Counted from the first letter of the stretch, positions 1 to 6,447 are shown. The stretch is 9,907 bases of DNA from Actinomycetales bacterium (GCA_017849335.1 JAFIHP010000001.1:1-9907), one strand, 5' to 3'. Numbers and translations are program-made. Notes: a model not told the origin generated them from the letters alone.

Positions 1-1
1 C

Positions 2-589
2 CTGGTCGCGCTCGCGATCCCGCGCCGCGTCCCGTCGACCTCGACCGCCGTCGGCCGCGAGGACCCGCGACCACGCTCGTCGGAGGCGGAGCTGGTCGTC
101 GACGGCCGGGTCGAGGACGGGGCCGGCCGACCCGTGGCGCACGCCGTCGTCAGCGTGGCGACCCTCGACGGGGATGCCGTCGACTGGGCCCGCAGCGAAC
201 CTGACGGCACGTTCGTCGTCGCGGTGCCGCGATGGGGGCAGTTCGCCCTCGTCGTGTCCGCCGCCGGGTGGGCGTCGCGCGCCGTCGTCGCGGACCTGAC
301 CGACGGCGACTCCCCGACCGTCCTGCGCCTCGAGCGCCCGCTGCGCCTGTCCGGCCGGGTCCACGGCCCCCCGCCCGGACTGGCCACCGTGACGCTCGTC
401 GACGACAGCGGGGAGATCTGCGAGGCGACCCGCACGGACCAGGACGGCTCCTTCGGCCTGCCGCTGCCACCGCCCGGGCGCTACGTGCTCGCGGCCGTCG
501 ACGGGCGCAACGGGGCAGCCGCGGACCTCGTCGTGGGGTCGGACCCGCTCGTCGTCGACCTGCACCTGCCCCCGGCGGCCCGGCCATGA
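2..589 (+). CDS. C-terminal part of a protein with two carboxypeptidase-regulatory-like repeats, probably the tail of an MFS-type exporter (5' end outside window)
   Basis: The frame is open from the window edge to the TGA at 587-589, giving 195 visible residues. A GTG at 134 could act as a start, but the frame reads sensibly upstream and already contains the start of the first repeat (DGRVEDGAGRPVAHAVV), so this is the end of a longer gene. The first residues, LVALAIPRR, look like the end of a membrane helix followed by a basic stop-transfer, then a Ser/Arg/Glu linker. Two tandem beta-sandwich repeats follow: the first with SEPDGTFVVAVPRWGQFALVV, the second with TDQDGSFGLPLPPPGRYVLA. Both carry the D-G-x-F...G-x-Y/F pattern of carboxypeptidase regulatory-like (transthyretin-like) domains. 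Some actinobacterial drug-efflux MFS proteins carry such a tail, and the coupled TetR gene fits that, but the transporter portion is not visible. The repeat assignment is good; the transporter identity is inference. Confidence 0.75.
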   Translation: MVALAIPRRVPSTSTAVGREDPRPRSSEAELVVDGRVEDGAGRPVAHAVVSVATLDGDAVDWARSEPDGTFVVAVPRWGQFALVVSAAGWASRAVVADLTDGDSPTVLRLERPLRLSGRVHGPPPGLATVTLVDDSGEICEATRTDQDGSFGLPLPPPGRYVLAAVDGRNGAAADLVVGSDPLVVDLHLPPAARP

Positions 590-1107
590 GCACCCGCGAC
601 CGCATCCTCGAGGCGGCCCAGCGGCTGTTCGCCGAGCGCGGGTACGCACGCGTCAGCATCCGTCAGATCGCCGCCGAGGCCGGCGTCTCGCCGGCCCTGG
701 TGATGAAGCTCGGGGTGAGCAAGGAGCAGATCCACGCCGACGCCACGCCGCCGCGGCAGCCGCCGCTGAGCCCCGACTGGCCCGACGACGAGGTGGGCGC
801 CGAGCTCGTCCGCCGGATCCTCGCGCGCCGCGACGACGGAGCGGTGGAGCCGTGGATGCACGACCTGCTCGCCGTCCTCGACGCACCCGACCCGGCGGCT
901 GCTCGCGCCGACTTCGAGGCGCACTACGTCGATCGCCTGGCGAAGCGCGTGTCGGCAGGTCCGCGCCAGCGTGAGCGCGCCGAGCTCGTCGCCGCGCTCA
1001 TGCTCGGTCTCGCGACCGCACTTCGCCCGCTTCGCCTGGTGGCCGAGGACGAGGACTGGGTCGTCGAGCGCTACGGCGCGCTGGTCCAGTCACTCATCGA
1101 CGGCTAG
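586..1107 (+). CDS. TetR/AcrR-family transcriptional regulator
   Basis: This 173-residue protein starts at the ATG inside an ATGA overlap with the preceding gene, which suggests translational coupling. The N-terminus is a classic TetR DNA-binding domain: TRDRILEAAQRLFAERGYAR (residues 3-22) forms helix 1, then SIRQIAAEAGVSPALV is the helix-turn-helix. The recognition-helix region reads PALVMKLGVSKEQ instead of the usual Y-x-H/Y-F-x-S-K, so DNA contacts may differ from the common pattern. The rest is helical and variable, as expected for a ligand-binding and dimerisation domain (ELVRRILARR, RAELVAALMLGLATALRPLRL). It is short for the family, which is usually about 190-220 residues. Its position directly behind a probable exporter gene suggests that it represses that operon and responds to an exported compound. 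The ligand cannot be told from the sequence. Confidence 0.9.
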   Translation: MSTRDRILEAAQRLFAERGYARVSIRQIAAEAGVSPALVMKLGVSKEQIHADATPPRQPPLSPDWPDDEVGAELVRRILARRDDGAVEPWMHDLLAVLDAPDPAAARADFEAHYVDRLAKRVSAGPRQRERAELVAALMLGLATALRPLRLVAEDEDWVVERYGALVQSLIDG

Positions 1108-1200
1108 ACCGGGGCCATGCGCCGGTCCGTTTCGGCGAATGTCCTCGTCCGAGCCGGACGGGCGTGCCACCCTCACGGCACATCACAGGCAAGGAGCCCC
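1108..1200 (+). other. Intergenic stretch with three small inverted repeats, upstream of the phosphotransferase
   Basis: This 93-base gap lies between the TetR stop and the first plausible downstream start. It holds three short hairpins: ACCGG/CCGGT (1108-1112 with 1122-1126, right after the TetR stop, a possible weak terminator), GTCCG/CGGAC (1147-1151 with 1155-1159) and GTGCC/GGCAC (1164-1168 with 1177-1181). None has a T-tract. No convincing -35/-10 pair was seen, so whether the phosphotransferase has its own promoter here or is read through from the TetR operon remains open. Confidence 0.3.
1191..1196 (+). promoter_or_regulatory. Strong ribosome binding site AAGGAG in front of the 15-codon upstream ORF
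   Basis: AAGGAG is followed by CCCC and then GTG at 1201. It is the best Shine-Dalgarno sequence in the leader of the phosphotransferase, but it is placed for the short GTG frame at 1201. The phosphotransferase GTG at 1245 is 48 bases away and in another frame. Confidence 0.5.
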
Positions 1201-1248
1201 GTGGCCGAGGAGACCCCGCTGACCGCGCGACGCCGGGCGGCGTCGTGA
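1201..1248 (+). CDS. Possible 15-codon upstream ORF (leader peptide) coupled to the phosphotransferase
   Basis: GTG at 1201 opens a frame encoding MAEETPLTARRRAAS and ends at TGA 1246-1248. That stop overlaps the phosphotransferase start as GTGA (1245-1248). The frame has a good AAGGAG site with a 4-base spacer, whereas nothing like a Shine-Dalgarno sequence precedes the GTG at 1245 (GGGCGGCGTC only). Termination-reinitiation from this short frame would therefore explain how the phosphotransferase is translated. The peptide has no run of identical regulatory codons that would point to amino-acid attenuation, although it contains RRR. It could be chance, or the downstream gene could start elsewhere; no homologue was recognised. 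Confidence 0.35.
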   Translation: MAEETPLTARRRAAS

Positions 1249-2342
1249 CCACGCCCGAGCAGACGACGGGGGAACCCGCCGGACTCCGTCTCGGGCCGCT
1301 CGCCCGGTGGCTCGCGTCGGTCGGCGCGCCGATCGACGCCGTCGGGCCGCTCTCCGCGCGGCTCCTGCCGGGCGGCCGGTCGAACGTCACGTACCGGCTC
1401 ACCGACGTGCACGGCTCCAGCGTCGTCGTGCGCCGACCACCCCTGGGCCACATCCTGCCGAGCGCCCACGACATGTCACGGGAGTTCCGCGTCCTGCACG
1501 GCCTGGGCCAGGTCGGGTTCCCGGTACCGGAGGCGATCGCGGAGTGCACGGACACGGAGATCATCGGTGCGCCGTTCCTCGTCATGGCGTACGTCGACGG
1601 TCGCGTCATCGACAGTCAGCCCGCCGCCGAGGAGCTCTCCCCCGCCGAGGCCGACGGAGTGTGCGCCGCCCTCGCGGACACCCTGGCCGACCTGCACGAG
1701 GTCGACGCGGGTGCTGCCGGCCTGACCGACCTCGGCCGACCCGAGGGGTACGTGGAGCGGCAGGTCCGCCGGTGGAGCCAGCAGTGGGAGCTCACCAAGG
1801 TGGAGGAGCTCGCGGACATCGACCGCCTGCGCACCTGGCTCGCGGAGGCGGTGACCCGCCTGCCGGCAGACCTGCCCTGGTCGGTCGTCCACGGTGACTA
1901 CCGACTGGACAACGTCATCGTCGCTCGTGACGACCCGCGGATCGAGGCCGTGCTGGACTGGGAGATGTCGACGCTCGGAGACCCCGTCGTCGATCTCGCG
2001 GTCGCGCTCGTGTACTGGTCGCAGCACGGTGACGGGCTTCGCGCGACGGTCCCGGTGGCCGAGCACATGACGGACGGTCCGGGCTTCTGGTCGCGGGCGC
2101 AGCTCATCGACAGGTACGCCGCGCGGTCAGGCCGGTCGATCGACCATCTGGACGTCGCGGTGGCGCTGGCGTGCTTCAAGCTCGCGGTCATCATGGAGTC
2201 GATCCGCTACCGCGCCCTGTCCGGCCAGCAGCTGGGCGCCGCGGCCGGCACGGGAGACGCGCTCGGGGTGGCGACGCGGTCGCTCGCCGCCCTCGGTCTC
2301 GCGGTCACGCGCGAGGGGACCCTGGCGGGCCTCGCCCACTAG
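1245..2342 (+). CDS. Phosphotransferase family protein (APH/ACAD10-like kinase fold)
   Basis: A 365-residue protein is predicted from the GTG at 1245. The same frame could begin at GTG 1164, but the extra N-terminal residues look non-coding and 1245 gives the GTGA overlap with a short upstream frame. The family transfers phosphate from ATP to small molecules. An N-lobe GGRSNVTYRL (residues 43-52) resembles the nucleotide loop. The catalytic loop is VHGDYRLDN (His216, catalytic Asp218, Asn223). The metal-binding DWE begins at Asp238 in VLDWEMSTLGDPVVDLA. This combination, with LPGGRSN and STLGDPVVDL, matches the 'phosphotransferase family protein' group related to the kinase domain of ACAD10, often linked with acyl-CoA or hydroxy-acid metabolism, rather than antibiotic-resistance APH enzymes. 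No fatty-acid gene is visible nearby, so the substrate is unknown. Confidence 0.88.
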   Translation: MTTPEQTTGEPAGLRLGPLARWLASVGAPIDAVGPLSARLLPGGRSNVTYRLTDVHGSSVVVRRPPLGHILPSAHDMSREFRVLHGLGQVGFPVPEAIAECTDTEIIGAPFLVMAYVDGRVIDSQPAAEELSPAEADGVCAALADTLADLHEVDAGAAGLTDLGRPEGYVERQVRRWSQQWELTKVEELADIDRLRTWLAEAVTRLPADLPWSVVHGDYRLDNVIVARDDPRIEAVLDWEMSTLGDPVVDLAVALVYWSQHGDGLRATVPVAEHMTDGPGFWSRAQLIDRYAARSGRSIDHLDVAVALACFKLAVIMESIRYRALSGQQLGAAAGTGDALGVATRSLAALGLAVTREGTLAGLAH

Positions 2343-2371
2343 ATCGGCCGGCAAGAGCCGGGGTCCTCATG

Positions 2372-2410
2372 CTCGTGCGGCACGCCCCACCGAGGGACGT
2401 GCCGCACGAG
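2372..2410. terminator. Strong hairpin between convergent genes, probable bidirectional terminator
   Basis: CTCGTGCGGCAC (2372-2383) is perfectly complementary to GTGCCGCACGAG (2399-2410). A further G-C pair (2384 with 2398) extends the stem to 13 bp around a 13-base loop. The hairpin lies between the phosphotransferase stop and the hppA stop, which face each other. No T-tract follows on either strand, which is common for hairpin terminators in high-GC actinobacteria. A smaller CCGGC/GCCGG hairpin (2348-2361) sits just before it. Confidence 0.65.
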
Positions 2411-2424
2411 GAGTGCCGGTGTGG

Positions 2425-4713
2425 CTAGGCGCTGACCGCGATCGGGCGGCGCTTGGACACGACGACGGCCGCGACGACGATGATCACCGCGACGAGCGCG
2501 ATCGCCCAGCGCAGTGCCGTGTTGGCCGAGTCGCCGATGCTCAGCGTCACCACGGCGGGCGCGATGAGCAGGGCGACCAGGTTCATCACCTTGATCAGCG
2601 GGTTGATGGCCGGGCCGGCCGTGTCCTTGAACGGGTCGCCGACGGTGTCGCCGATGACGGTCGCCGCGTGCGCCTCGGAGCCCTTGCCGCCGAAGTTGCC
2701 GTCCTCGACGTACTTCTTCGCGTTGTCCCACGCGCCGCCGCTGTTCGACAAGAAGACCGCCATGAGCACACCGGTCGCGATCGTGCCCGCGAGGTACGCA
2801 CCGAGAGCGCCGACGCCGAGGCCGAAGCCCACGGCGATCGGGGTCAGCACGGCGAGCAGGCCCGGCGTGATGAGCTCGCGCAGCGAGTCCTTCGTGACGA
2901 TGTCGACGACCTTGCCGTACTCCGGCTTCTCGGTCCCCTCCATGATCCCGGGGTGCTCGCGGAACTGCCGGCGCACCTCGAAGATGACCGCGCCGGCCGC
3001 GCGGGACACCGCGTTGATGGCCAGGCCGGAGAAGAGGAACACGACAGCCGCGCCGATGATCAGGCCGACCAGGTTGGCCGGCGAGGCGACGTCGAGCACG
3101 CCGATGTACTGCAGGTTCTTGGCCAGATCGGCCGCGCTGCTCGAGAGCTGGGCGCCCGCGTCGCCCGTGGCGCCGATGATCGCGTCGCGGAAGGCCCCGA
3201 ACAGCGCGGTCGCGGCGAGCACGGCCGTCGCGATCGCGATGCCCTTCGTGATGGCCTTGGTGGAGTTGCCGACCGCGTCGAGCCGGGTCAGGACGGCTGC
3301 GCCCTCGCCGTGCACGTCGCCCGACATCTCCGCGATGCCCTGGGCGTTGTCGGAGACCGGCCCGAAGGTGTCCATCGAGACGATGACGCCGACGGTGGTC
3401 AGCAGGCCGGTGCCGGCCAGGGCGATCGCGAACAGCGAGAGCAGCACGACGCCGCCACCGAGCAGGAAGGCTCCGTAGACCGCCGCGCCGATGAGCAGCG
3501 CCGAGTAGACGGCCGACTCCAGGCCGAGCGAGATGCCCGCGAGGATGACGGTGGCCGGACCCGTGAGCGAGCTCTTGGAGACGTCGTCGACCGGGCGACG
3601 GTTCGTCTCGGTGAAGTACGCGGTGAGCTGCTGGATGACCGCCGCCAGGACGATGCCGATGAACACGGCGCCGACGACGAACAGGCGCGGGTTGATCGAG
3701 TCCACCGTCTCGGACGCGGCGATGCCGCCGATGGACTCGATCTCGGCCCAGGTCGAGGGGACCCACGCGAAGACGGCTGCGATGACCAGGACCGCACTGA
3801 TGACGGCGGAGATGAAGAAGCCGCGGTTGATGGCCGACATGCCCGACCGGTCACCGGAGCGGGGGGACACGGCGAAGATCCCGATGACCGCCGTGATGAC
3901 ACCGATGGCGGGGATCACGAGCGGGATGACGAGGCCGAGCTCGCCGAACGCGGCGATGCCCAGGATCAGCGCGGCCACCAGCGTGACGGCGTTCGACTCG
4001 AACAGGTCAGCAGCCATGCCGGCGCAGTCGCCGACGTTGTCGCCCACGTTGTCCGCGATGGTGGCAGCGTTGCGGGGGTCGTCCTCGGGGATGCCCTGCT
4101 CGACCTTGCCGACCAGGTCAGCGCCCACGTCGGCCGCCTTCGTGAAGATGCCGCCGCCGACGCGCATGAACATCGCGAGCAGCGCCGCGCCGAAGCCGAA
4201 GCCCTCCAGCACCTTCGGTGCGTCGCCCTTGTAGACGAGGACGACGAGCGCCGCGCCGAACAGGCCCAGGCCGACGGTGCACATGCCGGCGACGCCGCCC
4301 GTGCGGAAGGCGATCTTCATGGCGCTCTGCTCGCCCGTGGTGTTGGCCGCCGCCGCCACGCGGACGTTGCCGCGGACCGCGAGCCACATGCCCATGTAGC
4401 CGGTGATGGCGGAGAACACGGCGCCGACGACGAAGAAGATGCTGCGTCCGATGCGCTCGCTGGAGGTGTCGGCCGGCAGCAGGAACAGGACGAAGAAGAC
4501 GATGACCGCGAACACCGCCAGCGTCTTGAACTGCCGGTTCAGGTAGGCCGAAGCGCCCTCCTGGACCGCGGCGGCGATGCTCTTCATGTTGTCGGTGCCC
4601 TCGCTCGCGGCCAGGACCTGGCGAACCAGGACGGCGGCCACGACCAGCGCGGCCAGGGCGATCACGGCAACGACGACGACCGTCGTCAGGTTGCTGCCGC
4701 TCAGCTCGATCAT
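2425..4713 (-). CDS. hppA: K+-independent, proton-pumping membrane pyrophosphatase
   Basis: The 762-residue integral membrane protein hydrolyses pyrophosphate to two phosphates and pumps protons across the cytoplasmic membrane. The family has about 16 transmembrane helices, and hydrophobic segments run the full length. Substrate and Mg2+ motifs are intact: DVGADLVGKVE (195-205), DDPRNAATIADNVGDNVGD (211-229), AWDNAKKYVE (661-670) and GDTVGDPFKDTAGP (688-701). The cation-type signature GNSTKAITKG (482-491) has Lys486 where K+-dependent enzymes carry Ala, and Thr489 downstream, pointing to a K+-independent H+ pump. Length is normal for bacterial HppA. The ATG start has a clear GGAGGA site (complement of 4719-4724) five bases away. 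The gene follows rpsD on the same strand after a 183-base gap, so a separate promoter is likely. Confidence 0.97.
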   Translation of the reverse strand: MIELSGSNLTTVVVVAVIALAALVVAAVLVRQVLAASEGTDNMKSIAAAVQEGASAYLNRQFKTLAVFAVIVFFVLFLLPADTSSERIGRSIFFVVGAVFSAITGYMGMWLAVRGNVRVAAAANTTGEQSAMKIAFRTGGVAGMCTVGLGLFGAALVVLVYKGDAPKVLEGFGFGAALLAMFMRVGGGIFTKAADVGADLVGKVEQGIPEDDPRNAATIADNVGDNVGDCAGMAADLFESNAVTLVAALILGIAAFGELGLVIPLVIPAIGVITAVIGIFAVSPRSGDRSGMSAINRGFFISAVISAVLVIAAVFAWVPSTWAEIESIGGIAASETVDSINPRLFVVGAVFIGIVLAAVIQQLTAYFTETNRRPVDDVSKSSLTGPATVILAGISLGLESAVYSALLIGAAVYGAFLLGGGVVLLSLFAIALAGTGLLTTVGVIVSMDTFGPVSDNAQGIAEMSGDVHGEGAAVLTRLDAVGNSTKAITKGIAIATAVLAATALFGAFRDAIIGATGDAGAQLSSSAADLAKNLQYIGVLDVASPANLVGLIIGAAVVFLFSGLAINAVSRAAGAVIFEVRRQFREHPGIMEGTEKPEYGKVVDIVTKDSLRELITPGLLAVLTPIAVGFGLGVGALGAYLAGTIATGVLMAVFLSNSGGAWDNAKKYVEDGNFGGKGSEAHAATVIGDTVGDPFKDTAGPAINPLIKVMNLVALLIAPAVVTLSIGDSANTALRWAIALVAVIIVVAAVVVSKRRPIAVSA

Positions 4714-4794
4714 CGGACTCCTCCAAGTGGCCGCACAGGCGACGAGCCTGAGCGGGGTGCGGACGACGCAGCCGACAATCCGGGCCGCGGTCGC

Positions 4795-4823
4795 GCGTTA
4801 CTCTACGCAGCCGAAATCGGCAA
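4795..4823 (-). promoter_or_regulatory. Weak candidate promoter for hppA
   Basis: On the minus strand TTGCCG (complement of 4818-4823) is followed after 17 bases by TAACGC (complement of 4795-4800). An alternative -10, TAGAGT (complement of 4800-4805), overlaps it but gives only 12 bases. The predicted 5' leader would be about 75-80 bases. The 183-base gap 4714-4896 otherwise contains only a small GCCG/CGGC hairpin and a CCGCGG palindrome; no RNA gene or ORF was recognised there. Confidence 0.25.
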
Positions 4824-4896
4824 GGGGGCTCGGTCTCTCAGTCGGGTCATTCGACGGCCTGTGAGGTATGTCACTGGTCCGACGCGATTCAGTCGC

Positions 4897-5499
4897 CTAC
4901 CTCGCGTAGTACTCGACCACCAGCTGGACGTCGCACACGATCGGCACCTCGTGGCGGACCGCCGAGCGCAGGACGCGGGCCGCCAGCTGCTCCGGCCAGA
5001 CCTCGAGATAAGGCGGCGTCCGGTCCACGTTCGCTCCCTCGCGGGCGGCGACGAACACGTCCAGCGGTGCGCTGCGCGGACGGACGGAGACGATGTCGCC
5101 GTCGCGCAGGCGGTACGCCGGAAGGTCTACCCGGTCGCCGTTGACCATGAGGTGACCGTGCGAGACGAGCTGCCGCGCCTGGTAGATGGTGCGGGCGAGG
5201 CCCGCACGCAGGACGACCGCGTCGAGACGACGCTCGAGGTCGGCGACGAGGTTCTCGTCGGTCCGGCCCGGCTGTCGCGCGGCGTCGGCGAACACCCGCC
5301 GCAGGTGCTTCTCGGAGATGTAGTACTGCGCGCGCAACCGCTGCTTCTCCAGCAACCGGCGGCCGTACTCGGTCAGGTCCCGTCGACGCCGTCCGTGCTG
5401 CCCCGGGCGGTAGGGCCGCTCGTCGAGGACCTTCGCGCCCTTGGGCGTCAGGGCGATGCCGAGTGATCGGCTGAGCGACCCGGCCGGCTTGTGCTTCAT
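4897..5499 (-). CDS. rpsD: 30S ribosomal protein S4 (uS4), actinobacterial form, stand-alone copy
   Basis: This 200-residue protein binds 16S rRNA during early 30S assembly. The N-terminal part has SRSLGIALTPKGAKVLDERP and RPYRPGQHGRRRR, typical of S4. The S4 RNA-binding domain is at about residues 91-140 (RLDAVVLRAGLARTIYQARQ, then LVSHGHLMVNGDRVDLPAYR). The C-terminus ends in the conserved QLVVEYYAR. The N-terminal zinc- or iron-binding cysteines of some S4 proteins are absent and only Cys189 is present; as I recall, the main S4 of streptomycetes also lacks them. The ATG has an AGGAG site (complement of 5507-5511) seven bases away. No other translation gene is nearby, and the promoter carries an iron box. 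Both suggest a second, conditionally expressed copy, but that cannot be decided from this window. Confidence 0.93.
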   Translation of the reverse strand: MKHKPAGSLSRSLGIALTPKGAKVLDERPYRPGQHGRRRRDLTEYGRRLLEKQRLRAQYYISEKHLRRVFADAARQPGRTDENLVADLERRLDAVVLRAGLARTIYQARQLVSHGHLMVNGDRVDLPAYRLRDGDIVSVRPRSAPLDVFVAAREGANVDRTPPYLEVWPEQLAARVLRSAVRHEVPIVCDVQLVVEYYAR

Positions 5500-5515
5500 T
5501 CGCGCACTCCTCAGT

Positions 5516-5534
5516 TTAAGTTAGGCTAACCTAA
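5516..5534. promoter_or_regulatory. DtxR/IdeR-type iron box between rpsD and a divergent gene
   Basis: TTAAGTTAGGCTAACCTAA matches the IdeR/DtxR consensus TTAGGTTAGGCTAACCTAA at 18 of 19 positions. The single difference is A for G at the fourth base. It is an imperfect palindrome around the central G (5525), with 8 of 9 arm positions complementary. It starts 16 bases upstream of the rpsD ATG, just outside the ribosome binding site, and overlaps the predicted rpsD -10. It also ends 38 bases before the start of the divergent gene at 5573. Iron-loaded DtxR-family repressors bind such sites, so both genes may be repressed in iron-replete cells. No DtxR gene is in the window. Confidence 0.72.
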
Positions 5535-5557
5535 CCTGATCTGAGGAGATCCGTCCA
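5529..5557 (-). promoter_or_regulatory. Candidate rpsD promoter overlapped by the iron box
   Basis: On the minus strand TGGACG (complement of 5552-5557) lies 17 bases from TAGGTT (complement of 5529-5534). The start of transcription would be near 5522, giving a leader of about 22 bases that includes the AGGAG site. The -10 and start point lie inside the iron box, the usual geometry for repression. The hexamers are only moderate matches. Confidence 0.4.
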
Positions 5558-5572
5558 CACCCGGAGGTGCCC

Positions 5573-5995
5573 GTGCCGATCACCGTCTCTCGAGCCGTCC
5601 GCGAGCACGCACCCCGCAACGCCCTGTGGTGCCGGGCCGGAGTGCGTGCGCTGATCGCCGACTCTTCCGCGAGCGCGGTCGCCGTCGTCGCGGACGTGCC
5701 CGTCCCGGTCCGGGAACGTCGCCTGGTCGACGGCCGGATCCTCATCCGGCCGGCGGACGGATGGGGCTGGCCGAACGACGAGCCGGACGCCGTCGGCGAA
5801 CTCCTCCTGGCGGCCGGCGGCCTGGGCCTGGCGGCCGTGGGCTGGTGGTCGCCGGACCGAGCGCCCGCTCTGGGTCCGCGTGACGCGTCGGGCGCGATCC
5901 TGTACCTGGAGGTCGCGGGCCTGACGCTGTGGGCCGGGTCCCACCGCATCTGCACCGAGGAGCCCGCGCGCATCCACGCGGTGCTGCAGGACTAG
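5573..5995 (+). CDS. Hypothetical protein, 140 residues, divergent from rpsD and downstream of an iron box
   Basis: I do not recognise this protein. The frame could begin at GTG 5567, but that codon lies inside the GGAGG at 5563-5567. The in-frame GTG at 5573 has that site at five-base spacing, so it is preferred. The protein starts MPITVSRAVREHAPRNALWC and appears soluble: there is no signal peptide or long hydrophobic segment, though LLLAAGGLGLAAVGWW is a short apolar stretch. It is rich in Trp and Pro (GWGWPNDEPD, GWWSPDR, LTLWAGSHRICTEE). Two cysteines (in LWCRAG and HRICTEE) are present, too few for an obvious metal site. Codon use and GC at third positions match the neighbouring genes. 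The shared iron box hints at an iron-responsive role, which is inference. It ends at a hairpin shared with the convergent STAS gene. Confidence 0.75.
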   Translation: MPITVSRAVREHAPRNALWCRAGVRALIADSSASAVAVVADVPVPVRERRLVDGRILIRPADGWGWPNDEPDAVGELLLAAGGLGLAAVGWWSPDRAPALGPRDASGAILYLEVAGLTLWAGSHRICTEEPARIHAVLQD

Positions 5996-6002
5996 CCCCC
6001 CG

Positions 6003-6035
6003 TTTCGTTTGTCCCGGCTACGGGGACAAACGAGA
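6003..6035. terminator. Hairpin between convergent genes, probable bidirectional terminator
   Basis: CGTTTGTCCC (6006-6015) pairs perfectly with GGGACAAACG (6023-6032) around a 7-base loop. T-A, T-G and T-A pairs extend the stem to 13 bp (6003-6035), and a C5/G5 pair (5996-6000 with 6036-6040) could close it further. It sits between the TAG at 5993-5995 and the STAS stop at 6041-6043. There is no T-tract. Confidence 0.65.
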
Positions 6036-6040
6036 GGGGG

Positions 6041-6373
6041 TCAGGCGAGCGCCTCGTCGAGGGTCGCGTGGAGCGGAATCACCACGTCCAGGCCGGTCAG
6101 CGCGAACACCTTCAGGACCCGCGGCGCGCTCGCGACGACGTCGAGGGTCCCTTCGGCCTCGCGCACGCGCTTGAGCGTCGTGACGAGGACACCGAGCCCG
6201 GTCGAGTCGATGAACGGAACACCCGTGAGGTCGACCACGATCGCCGGTCCGGCCTGCTGGAGCGCCGGGTCGATCGCCGCCTGCAGGTCCGGCGCGACGT
6301 GGGCGTCCAGCTCCCCCGTGACGGTCACGACCGAACGACCGGCGGCCTGCGTCGTCACGACCTCGAAATCCAT
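6041..6373 (-). CDS. STAS-domain protein, probable anti-sigma-factor antagonist
   Basis: This 110-residue single-domain protein is of the SpoIIAA/RsbV type. In the family, the unphosphorylated form binds an anti-sigma kinase and frees its sigma factor; phosphorylation of a conserved serine blocks this. The fold is visible from SVVTVTGELDAHVAPDL (residues 14-30) through AIVVDLTGVPFIDSTGLGVL (44-63) to the C-terminal helix. The DSTGLG motif places the likely phosphorylated residue at Ser57. The start is the ATG complementary to 6371-6373; the ribosome binding site is weak (TAGGCGG just before it). No anti-sigma kinase, phosphatase or sigma factor is adjacent, so the partners must lie elsewhere. 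The gene is divergent from the helicase across 74 bases. Confidence 0.92.
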   Translation of the reverse strand: MDFEVVTTQAAGRSVVTVTGELDAHVAPDLQAAIDPALQQAGPAIVVDLTGVPFIDSTGLGVLVTTLKRVREAEGTLDVVASAPRVLKVFALTGLDVVIPLHATLDEALA

Positions 6374-6433
6374 CCGCCTACTGTGGCACAGGCAGCCCGG
6401 CGGGCGCCCGGCAACGGACCGGGAACGACGCCC

Positions 6434-6439
6434 GACAAT
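6434..6439 (+). promoter_or_regulatory. Possible -10 element for a leaderless helicase mRNA
   Basis: GACAAT ends eight bases before the helicase ATG at 6448, the spacing expected if transcription starts at or next to the start codon. No Shine-Dalgarno sequence precedes the ATG, and an in-frame TGA at 6439-6441 rules out an upstream start. No good -35 hexamer was found, so this is weak. Confidence 0.25.
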
Positions 6440-6447
6440 GAGTCGCG

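Noticed and set aside
1164..1244. N-terminal extension of the phosphotransferase from GTG 1164
   Set aside because: The added residues (MPPSRHITGKEPRGRGDP...) do not resemble the family, no ribosome binding site precedes 1164, and the start at 1245 forms a GTGA junction.
4714..4896. Possible small RNA or riboswitch between rpsD and hppA
   Set aside because: Only short, weak hairpins were found and no known riboswitch core was recognised; an ordinary promoter leader explains the gap.
2413..5466. Plus-strand open frame of 1017 codons opposite hppA and rpsD
   Set aside because: It is the antisense shadow of two confidently identified genes. The translation is a low-complexity Asp/Glu/Arg/Gln/His-rich string typical of the opposite strand of GC-rich coding DNA, with no domain.
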